Below are positions 6,030-11,756 of a stretch of 13,900 bases of DNA, in pieces. Both the position numbers and the translations under genes were made by a program. The DNA comes from Clostridiales bacterium (GTDB taxonomy: Bacteria; Bacillota; Clostridia; Christensenellales; Aristaeellaceae): contig SFFC01000057.1 in NCBI GenBank assembly GCA_004556985.1, forward strand, positions 1 to 13,900. The letters are read 5' to 3'. Numbering within the stretch: position 1 is the stretch's first letter; each line of letters starts with the position of its first letter. The notes under the pieces are model-generated. The model saw nothing but the letters and a program-made list of their open reading frames with translations, had not been told where the DNA came from and did not search any database.

Positions 6030-6045
6030 ATAGGAGGATCGAAAC

Positions 6046-8211
6046 ATGGAGATCAGGATTGCGCTTGCCGGCAACCCCAACAGCGGCAAGACAACGCTGT
6101 TCAACGCGCTGACCGGCGCGAACCAGTTCGTGGGCAACTGGCCGGGCGTCACGGTCGAGAAGAAGGAGGGCCGGCTCAAGGGCGAAAAGGACGTCGTCAT
6201 CACCGACCTGCCGGGCATCTACTCGCTCTCTCCCTACACGATGGAGGAGGTCGTCGCGCGCAACGTGCTCATCGACCAGAGGCCGGACGCGCTGCTCAAC
6301 ATCATCGACGCGACGAACCTGGAGCGCAACCTCTACCTGACGACGCAGCTGGCCGAGCTGGGCATCCCGATGGTCATTGCGCTCAACATGATGGACGTCG
6401 TGCGCAAGAATGGCGACCGCATCGACACCGGCGCGCTCTCCAGCCGCCTGGGCATGCCGGTCGTGGAGATTTCCGCGCTGCGCGAGGACGGTGTCATGGA
6501 GGCGGCGCAGCGCGCCGTGCAGCTGGCCCGCAGCGGCAAGAAGCCGATCCCGATGCACAGCTTCTCCGGCAGCGTCGAGCATGCGCTGGCGCACATCGAG
6601 GAGGCCGTGCTGCACGACATGCCTGCCGAGCAGCAGCGCTGGTTCGCGGTCAAGATCTTTGAGCGCGACGAGCGCGTCCTCAAGCGCCTTGAGTTGAGCG
6701 GCGAGAAGCTCGCGCACATCGAGCAGGACATCAAGGCCTGCGAGACGGAGCTCGACGACGACGCGCAGTCGATCATCACGGCGGCGCGCTACACCTACAT
6801 CGCCTCCGTCGTGGACGGCTGCCTCAAGAAGAGCAAGCGCGGCATGTCCACCTCCGACAGGATCGACCAGGTCATGACCAACCGCATCCTCGGCCTGCCG
6901 ATCTTCGCGGCGATCATGGTGCTGGTGTACTACATCTCCGTGACGACGGTCGGCACGATCGTGACCGACTGGACGAACGACGTCTTCGTCGGCGAATGGA
7001 TCGTCCCGGCGGCGCAGAGCTTCTTTGAGGGCATCGGCTGCGCCGAATGGCTCACGGGCCTGATCGTCGACGGCGTCATCAGCGGCGTCGGCGCGGTCAT
7101 CGGCTTCGTGCCGCAGATGCTCGTGCTCTTCCTGATGCTCTGCATCCTGGAGGACTGCGGCTACATGGCGCGCGTCGCCTTCATCATGGACCGCATCTTC
7201 CGCCGCTTCGGCCTCTCGGGCAAGAGCTTCATCCCGATGCTCGTGGGTACCGGCTGCGGCGTTCCGGGCATCATGGCCTCGCGCACGATCGAGCAGGAGC
7301 GCGACCGCCGCATGACGATCATGACGACGACGTTCATTCCCTGCGGCGCGAAGATGCCGATCATCGCCCTGATGGCGGGCGCGATCTTCGGCGGCGCCTG
7401 GTGGGTGGCGCCGAGCGCCTACTTCGTGGGCATCGCGGCGATCGTCCTCTCCGGCATCATCCTCAAGAAGACGAAGCCGTTTGCGGGCGAGCCGGCGCCG
7501 TTTGTCATGGAGCTGCCCGCCTACCATGTGCCGACGGTCAAGAACGTCCTGCGCGGCACCTGGGAGCGCGGCTGGAGCTTCATCAAGAAGGCCGGCACGA
7601 TCATCACGCTGGCTTCCGTGTTTGTTTGGTTCACCAGCAGCTTCGGCTTTGTCGACGGCGCCTTCGGCGCGGTCGAGGACATCGACGCCTCCATCATCGC
7701 GGGCATCGGGGGCGCGATCGCCTTCATCTTCAAGCCCCTGGGCTTTGGCAACTGGCAGGCGACCGTCGCGACGCTGCTCGGCCTGGTCGCCAAGGAAGAG
7801 GTCGTCGGCGTGTTCGGCACGCTGTTCGCCGTCGCGGGCGACGCGCTGGAGCTGGTCGAGGAGGGCGAATTCGCCGGCCTGGCGAACATCGCCTCCCAGT
7901 TCACCCTGCTCTCCGCGTACAGCTTCATGATCTTCAACCTGCTCTGCGCGCCGTGCTTCGCGGCCATCGGCGCGATCAGGCGCGAGATGAACAGCGCCAA
8001 ATGGACCTTTGCGGCCATCGGCTGGGAATGCGGCTTTGCGTATGCAGCCTCGCTGATCGTCTACCAGCTCGTCGGCTTCGTGACCGGCGAGGTGGGCATC
8101 GGCCTGGGCACGCTGGCGGCGCTGATCGTGCTGGGCGTGGGCATCTGGGCGGTCGTTCGCCCCTACAAGGAGAGCAGCACGCTGGAGACCGCTTACGGCA
8201 GCAAGAAGTAA
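6046..8211 (+). CDS. feoB: Ferrous iron transporter FeoB
   Basis: 721-residue membrane protein for Fe(II) uptake. The cytoplasmic N-terminal G domain has G1 GNPNSGKTT (9-17), G2 around GVTVE (34-38), G3 DLPG (54-57), G4 NMMD (114-117) and G5 SAL (143-145), followed by a helical linker to about 280. The membrane part holds the two gate motifs: EDCGYMARVAF (369-379) through GTGCGVPGIMASRTIE (401-416), and PCGAKMPII (432-440), with conserved cysteines C371, C404 and C433. Length and order match intact FeoB. The ATG follows TAGGAGG. It sits in the operon after two feoA genes with its own upstream operator, and before the small Cys-rich protein. Confidence 0.97.
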   Translation: MEIRIALAGNPNSGKTTLFNALTGANQFVGNWPGVTVEKKEGRLKGEKDVVITDLPGIYSLSPYTMEEVVARNVLIDQRPDALLNIIDATNLERNLYLTTQLAELGIPMVIALNMMDVVRKNGDRIDTGALSSRLGMPVVEISALREDGVMEAAQRAVQLARSGKKPIPMHSFSGSVEHALAHIEEAVLHDMPAEQQRWFAVKIFERDERVLKRLELSGEKLAHIEQDIKACETELDDDAQSIITAARYTYIASVVDGCLKKSKRGMSTSDRIDQVMTNRILGLPIFAAIMVLVYYISVTTVGTIVTDWTNDVFVGEWIVPAAQSFFEGIGCAEWLTGLIVDGVISGVGAVIGFVPQMLVLFLMLCILEDCGYMARVAFIMDRIFRRFGLSGKSFIPMLVGTGCGVPGIMASRTIEQERDRRMTIMTTTFIPCGAKMPIIALMAGAIFGGAWWVAPSAYFVGIAAIVLSGIILKKTKPFAGEPAPFVMELPAYHVPTVKNVLRGTWERGWSFIKKAGTIITLASVFVWFTSSFGFVDGAFGAVEDIDASIIAGIGGAIAFIFKPLGFGNWQATVATLLGLVAKEEVVGVFGTLFAVAGDALELVEEGEFAGLANIASQFTLLSAYSFMIFNLLCAPCFAAIGAIRREMNSAKWTFAAIGWECGFAYAASLIVYQLVGFVTGEVGIGLGTLAALIVLGVGIWAVVRPYKESSTLETAYGSKK

Positions 8212-8232
8212 CCCCGAAAGGAGAGATTCACC

Positions 8233-8382
8233 GTGGCAACCGCAATCGTACTGATCGTTTTGATCGCTGTGCTGTGCCTGCTGGCGCGCAGCCTCGTGCG
8301 CGGCAGGCGCAGCGGCGGCTGCGGCGGCGGATGCGCCGGATGCAGCGGCTGCTGTCCGCATGCCGGACAGCCCCGCCCCTGA
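8233..8382 (+). CDS. FeoB-associated Cys-rich membrane protein
   Basis: A 49-residue protein starting at GTG 8233, 8 nt after AGGAGAG and 21 nt after the feoB stop. It has one membrane helix (about 4-20, with Cys15), a basic stretch (RSLVRGRR) and then a Gly/Cys tail with C30, C34, C37, C40 and C41, ending PHAGQPRP. This is the architecture of the small Cys-rich proteins encoded just after feoB in many Clostridia. Their role is unproven: metal relay, an Fe-S site or a FeoC-like function have been considered. The conserved position, clear ribosome binding site and composition make it a real gene. Confidence 0.9.
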   Translation: MATAIVLIVLIAVLCLLARSLVRGRRSGGCGGGCAGCSGCCPHAGQPRP

Positions 8383-8390
8383 GCGCTTTC

Positions 8391-8450
8391 TTTGCGAATG
8401 CAACCCGTCTCAATCGTAGGCTGCAAAGCAGCCTGCTCTGAGACTGCGTT
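8391..8450 (+). repeat. Intergenic hairpin repeat, copy 2 (plus orientation)
   Basis: Matches the reverse complement of 1-60 at 51 of 60 positions. The fold is an outer GTCTCA/TGAGAC stem around a perfect inner hairpin AGGCTGC-AAA-GCAGCCT. Compared with copy 1, one C-G pair has become T-A and a G.T pair has become G-C, so pairing is kept while the bases change. It starts 8 nt after the end of the feo operon and could serve as its 3' end, although no T-run follows. Confidence 0.75.
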
Positions 8451-8575
8451 TATTGAATGGATTGGGAACCTTTGGGCTGCCGTCCAAACCCGCCAAGGGA
8501 CTTCGCCCCTTGACCCTATGATCGCTTCGCGCGAAAAATCGATGCTTTTGATGACAATTTAAGTCCTCCCCGAAC
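8451..8575. other. Non-coding spacer after the repeat, possible repeat tail
   Basis: No gene is visible here. It holds a hairpin CAAGGG-N7-CCCTTG (8494-8512) and the palindrome TTCGCGCGAA (8526-8535). The stretch looks less GC-rich and less coding-like than its surroundings. It may be the tail of the repeat element, since the left copy runs off the window at the corresponding end, but no second copy exists here to test this. Confidence 0.35.
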
Positions 8576-8644
8576 AGACAGAACCTCATCGCTTTGCCCC
8601 GCATAGCCTGACTAGCGGGGTGATACGATGAGGTCTGTCTTTTT
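8576..8644 (+). promoter_or_regulatory. Long hairpin covering the ribosome binding site and start of the ZIP gene
   Basis: The outer stem pairs 8576-8591 with 8626-8640: 15 base pairs with one bulged A. The inner stem CCCCGC (8597-8602) pairs with GCGGGG (8615-8620) and extends by three more pairs around TAG/CTA. The right arm contains the GGGG of the ribosome binding site and, at 8628-8630, the ATG of the ZIP gene. TTTTT follows at 8640-8644. It therefore has the form of an intrinsic terminator and of a translation-blocking hairpin at once. Confidence 0.7.
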
Positions 8645-9431
8645 CCGTCTCTTCGGCGCGCTTCCCGGGCTGCTCCCGGCGCTGCTGGGGACGGTTTTTG
8701 CGTTTTTGATGACGGCGGCGGGCGCGGCGCTGGTCTTCTTCTTCAGGCGCGCCATCGGCGAGCGGCCGCAGCGCGTCTGCATGGGCTTCGCGGGCGGGGT
8801 CATGGCGGCGGCGTCCGTATTCAGCCTGCTCGTGCCCGCGGCGGAGCAGGCTGCGCAGCAGGGCCGCGCCGCCTGGCTGGTCGTGACGCCGGGCTTTCTG
8901 CTGGGTGCGGGGCTGCTGATGCTGCTGGATACGGCGGCGCGTCGCGCATGCTGCGCGCGGGCGTCCTCCGCGCGGGAGGGCGCGCACAGGAGGACGCTCC
9001 TCTTCACGGCGATCACGCTGCACAACATCCCGGAGGGCATGGCGATCGGCCTGGCCTTTGCGCTCGCGGCGCAGGAGGGCGGCAGCGCGATGGCGGCGGC
9101 CGCTACCATCGCGCTGGGCATTGGCATTCAGAACTTTCCCGAGGGCGCGGCGATCTCGCTGCCGATGCGCCAGAGCGGCATGAGCAGGAAGCGCAGCTTT
9201 CTGCTGGGCGTGCTCTCCGGCGCGGTCGAGCCGGTCTTCGGCGTGCTGGTCGTGCTCGTGGCCGCGGCGGCGCAGACGGTCATGCCGCTGCTGATGGCGT
9301 TTGCGGCGGGCGCGATGATGCTCGTCGTCTTTGAGGAGATGATCCCGGAGGCGGCCGGGGGACGCGCGGGCGTGACGGCGGCTGTGCTCGGATATGTGCT
9401 GATGATGGCGCTGGACATCGCCCTGGGCTGA
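8628..9431 (+). CDS. ZIP family metal transporter
   Basis: 267-residue membrane protein of the ZIP family (GufA/ZupT-like), which moves divalent metals such as zinc, iron or manganese into the cytoplasm. About eight hydrophobic helices are visible. The metal-site helices carry HNIPEGMAIG (132-141) and QNFPEGAAIS (168-177), with EEMIPEA (236-242) later. In the second motif the histidine of classical ZIPs is Asn, as in other GufA-type members. The loop at 103-122 is basic and Cys-containing (RRACCARASSAREGAHRR), a possible metal-sensing segment. The start is ATG 8628, after GCGGGGTGAT; both lie within a long hairpin. The gene follows the feo operon, so iron is an appealing substrate, but no iron-box precedes it. 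Confidence 0.9.
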   Translation: MRSVFFRLFGALPGLLPALLGTVFAFLMTAAGAALVFFFRRAIGERPQRVCMGFAGGVMAAASVFSLLVPAAEQAAQQGRAAWLVVTPGFLLGAGLLMLLDTAARRACCARASSAREGAHRRTLLFTAITLHNIPEGMAIGLAFALAAQEGGSAMAAAATIALGIGIQNFPEGAAISLPMRQSGMSRKRSFLLGVLSGAVEPVFGVLVVLVAAAAQTVMPLLMAFAAGAMMLVVFEEMIPEAAGGRAGVTAAVLGYVLMMALDIALG

Positions 9432-9535
9432 GCGGGGGTGAGGGCCGGAGCGCCGGCGAAACAGGGGGCATCCGAAGGAGAGCCCTTTGCCTTCAAATGG
9501 CAGAAAAGGTCGAGCGTCGGGCGCGGGAGATGCGC

Positions 9536-9541
9536 TACAAT
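9536..9541 (+). promoter_or_regulatory. Possible -10 box of the ABC exporter operon
   Basis: TACAAT is one mismatch from consensus and lies about 50 nt before the ATPase start. No convincing -35 box lies 16-18 bp upstream, so an activator may be needed or the operon may be read from the ZIP gene. Confidence 0.35.
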
Positions 9542-9554
9542 GTCTCCGTCACAG

Positions 9555-9572
9555 CGCCGCCGGACGGCGGCG
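9555..9572 (+). other. GC-rich leader hairpin before the ABC exporter
   Basis: CGCCGCC-GGAC-GGCGGCG, a 7-bp all-GC stem with a 4-nt loop, ends just before the ribosome binding site AAAGGAGGAGG. It has no T tail, so it is not a terminator. It may stabilise the 5' end of the message. Confidence 0.5.
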
Positions 9573-9591
9573 GACAAAGGAGGAGGATACG

Positions 9592-10317
9592 ATGGAATAC
9601 GCAATCGAGGTCAGCGGCCTGACCAAGACCTACGGCGGGCGCAGGGCGGTGGACGGTTTGAGCTTCTGCGTTCCCCGCGGGACGGTCTTCGGCCTGCTCG
9701 GCGCCAACGGGGCCGGAAAGAGCACGACGATCGAGTGTATGCTGGGGACGAAGCGGATGGATGCCGGCCGCGTGCGCATCCTGGGCATGGACCCCGTCCG
9801 GGAGCGGCGCGCGCTGTTTGAGCGGGTGGGCGTCCAGTTTCAGGAAGGGGACTATCCGAACAACATCCTCGTGGGTGAGCTCTGTGAGGAGACGGCCTGC
9901 CTCTACCGGCAGCCGAAGGACTGGCGGGCGCTGCTTGCGCAGTTCGGCATCGGCGGGAAGGAGGAGCAGCGCGTCTCAAGCCTCTCCGGCGGGGAGCGGC
10001 AGCGGCTGTTCATCGTGCTGGCGCTGATCCCGGGGCCCCAGGCCGTCTTCCTGGACGAGCTGACGACGGGGCTCGATGCGCGGGCGCGGCGCGACGTCTG
10101 GTCGAGACTGGAGGCACTCAAGGCGCAGGGTATGACCCTGCTGCTGACCTCGCATTTCATGGACGAGGTCGAGGAGCTCTGCGACAGGATCTGCATCCTC
10201 AAAAAGGGCGTTCCCGTCTTTGCGGGCACCGTCGAGGAGGCCATAGCGCAGAGCGGCTGCGCGCGATTTGAGGATGCCTATCTGATGCTCAGCGACGAGA
10301 GGGAGGAACACGCATGA
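9592..10317 (+). CDS. ABC-2 type exporter, ATP-binding protein
   Basis: 241-residue ATPase of the DrrA/CcmA-like export group. Walker A is GANGAGKST (37-45), the Q-loop region is VQFQEGDYP (81-89), the signature is LSGGERQR (131-138), Walker B is AVFLDE (151-156) and the switch histidine is H188. The start ATG follows AAAGGAGGAGG; a longer frame from 9487 would run through the leader hairpin and is rejected. The stop overlaps the permease start as ATGA, so the two are translationally coupled. The substrate is unknown: drugs, peptides or lipids are all possible. No regulator or immunity gene is adjacent. Confidence 0.93.
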   Translation: MEYAIEVSGLTKTYGGRRAVDGLSFCVPRGTVFGLLGANGAGKSTTIECMLGTKRMDAGRVRILGMDPVRERRALFERVGVQFQEGDYPNNILVGELCEETACLYRQPKDWRALLAQFGIGGKEEQRVSSLSGGERQRLFIVLALIPGPQAVFLDELTTGLDARARRDVWSRLEALKAQGMTLLLTSHFMDEVEELCDRICILKKGVPVFAGTVEEAIAQSGCARFEDAYLMLSDEREEHA

Positions 10318-11054
10318 GGCGATTTCTGATTCTGCTCAAGAACGAGGGCAGGCTGAGCCTGCGGGATATGAACATGCCGATCTTTGCACTGGGGATGGCG
10401 CTGGTGATCCTGGTCGTTTTGGGGATGCTCTACGGCCGGGCGGAGGCCGAACCCGGCGCGCCGTATACGTTTCTGGAACAGTCGTTTGGGGCGGTTTGCG
10501 CGGTTTCGATGTGCGCGGGCGGTCTGATGGGCCTGCCGATGGTCGTGTCGGATTACCGGGAGCGCAAGATCCTCAAGCGCTTTCGCGTTACGCCCATGAG
10601 CCCGGCGCTGCTGCTGGCTGTCGAGGTGGCGATGTATATGCTCTACTGCGCCGCATCGCTGGCGCTCTGCGCGGTAGCGGCCGTCTGCTTCTGGGGCGTT
10701 CGCCTGCCGGGGCATCCGGCGGCGTTTCTGGGGGCCTGGCTGCTGACCATGGTTTCTACGCTGAGCATCGGCATGCTGGTGGGCGGCGTGGCGAAAGACA
10801 GCCGTCAGGCCGGGGTGATCGCCTCCGTGCTCTACTTCCCGATGTTGGTCTTCTCCGGCACGACGGTGCCGCTGGAGGTGATGCCGGAGGCGATGCGCGC
10901 GTTCGTGCGCCTGTTGCCGCTGACGCAGGGCATCGAGCTGATGAAGCGGACGTTCCTGGGCCTGCAGGCGGACGCGCTGCTGCCCGTTACCGTGATGCTG
11001 GCGGTGACGGCGGTCTGCGCGGGGCTGTCGATCCGGTTCTTCCGCTGGGAATGA
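10314..11054 (+). CDS. ABC-2 type exporter, permease
   Basis: 246-residue membrane protein with about six hydrophobic helices in the ABC-2 pattern. A first helix follows a short basic N-terminus. After the second comes the cytoplasmic segment DYRERKILKRFRVTPMSP, characteristic of ABC-2 permeases, where it contacts the ATPase. Near the C-terminus, YFPMLVFSGTTVPLEVMPEA and LLPLTQGIELMKR are typical of the last loop and helix. It forms the export channel with the preceding ATPase, with which it shares a 4-bp ATGA overlap. It is followed directly by a strong terminator, so the operon has only these two genes. Confidence 0.92.
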   Translation: MRRFLILLKNEGRLSLRDMNMPIFALGMALVILVVLGMLYGRAEAEPGAPYTFLEQSFGAVCAVSMCAGGLMGLPMVVSDYRERKILKRFRVTPMSPALLLAVEVAMYMLYCAASLALCAVAAVCFWGVRLPGHPAAFLGAWLLTMVSTLSIGMLVGGVAKDSRQAGVIASVLYFPMLVFSGTTVPLEVMPEAMRAFVRLLPLTQGIELMKRTFLGLQADALLPVTVMLAVTAVCAGLSIRFFRWE

Positions 11055-11060
11055 AAGCAG

Positions 11061-11118
11061 GCCGCCGCGGCGGGTTCCCCTGTATGGAAGGGAAATTCCG
11101 CCGCGGCGGCGATTTTTT
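11061..11118 (+). terminator. Large intrinsic terminator of the ABC exporter operon
   Basis: A 13-bp all-GC stem, 11061-11073 with 11098-11110, encloses a loop that can extend the pairing through TTCCC/GGGAA, and is followed by GATTTTTT. Each arm contains CCGCCGCGGCGG, which is itself palindromic, so the arms can also fold separately. The T tail reaches the stop codon of the convergent phosphoesterase, so both genes end here. Confidence 0.9.
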
Positions 11119-11708
11119 CAAATATCGAGGAAATAGTAGCCGCAGGCGTTGATCACCTGCGTATCGCCGCGCTGGCGGATGCGCTTGAAATCGTGGCGGT
11201 AGCTTTGATGCACATGGCCGTGGACGAGAAAGCGCGGATGATACTTGTCGATGACGTGCAGGAAGGTCTCAAAGCCCCTGTGCGCCAGATCGGCCTCGTC
11301 GCCGAGCTGATAGGCCGGAGCATGGGTCAGCAGGATGTCGATGCCGCCGCTGCACCAGAGCTTGAAGCGCAGGCGGCCGACGCGCCGGCGCATCTGCTGC
11401 TCCGTATACTGGTTGATGCCCCTGTTGTAGCGCATGGAGCCCCCCAGGCCGAGAATGCGCACGCCGCCATAGGTGTAGATCTGATCCTCGATGCAGATGC
11501 AGCCCTCCGGCGGATTTGTGGCATAGCGGTCGTCATGGTTGCCATGGATGTAGAGGATGGGCGCCTCGGTGAAGCAGGTCAGGAAGGAGAGATACTCCGC
11601 GGGCAGGTCGCCGCAGGAGAGGATCAGTTCCACGCCCTCGAGCTTGCGGCGGTCAAGGTGCTCCCAGAGCACGGGCTCCGCCTGGTCGGCCAGAAGCAGG
11701 ATTTTCAT
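11118..11708 (-). CDS. Calcineurin-like metallophosphoesterase
   Basis: 196-residue predicted cytoplasmic phosphoesterase of the calcineurin-like fold with a two-metal centre. Visible motifs: D8 in LLLADQA, CGDLP (32-36), HGNHDDR (55-61), LTHAP (127-131) and VHGHVH (162-167). The first motif normally reads D-x-H; here it is D-Q-A, so one metal-binding histidine is missing. I recall the same variant in a family of Clostridia proteins, so it is probably not a recent mutation. Substrates of the fold include cyclic nucleotides, nucleotides and phosphodiesters; none can be assigned. The ATG follows GAAGGA. It lies 48 nt after the ParB-like/BMP fusion gene on the same strand, with no promoter or terminator seen between, so the two are probably co-transcribed. 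Confidence 0.88.
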   Translation of the reverse strand: MKILLLADQAEPVLWEHLDRRKLEGVELILSCGDLPAEYLSFLTCFTEAPILYIHGNHDDRYATNPPEGCICIEDQIYTYGGVRILGLGGSMRYNRGINQYTEQQMRRRVGRLRFKLWCSGGIDILLTHAPAYQLGDEADLAHRGFETFLHVIDKYHPRFLVHGHVHQSYRHDFKRIRQRGDTQVINACGYYFLDI

Positions 11709-11756
11709 TGTCGGTCATCCTTCGTCCGTTCAAGATGGGGGGAGGGGCGGCAGGGC

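Noticed and set aside
6025..8403. A 792-codon open frame antisense to feoB
   Set aside because: Its translation is rich in Arg, Asp, His and Ala without domain patterns, and it is the mirror of a perfectly conserved FeoB. GC-rich coding DNA often leaves such open antisense frames.
8576..8644. A known metal riboswitch (manganese yybP-ykoY or NiCo type) before the ZIP gene
   Set aside because: I find no conserved core of either class. Only a long simple hairpin with internal loops is present.
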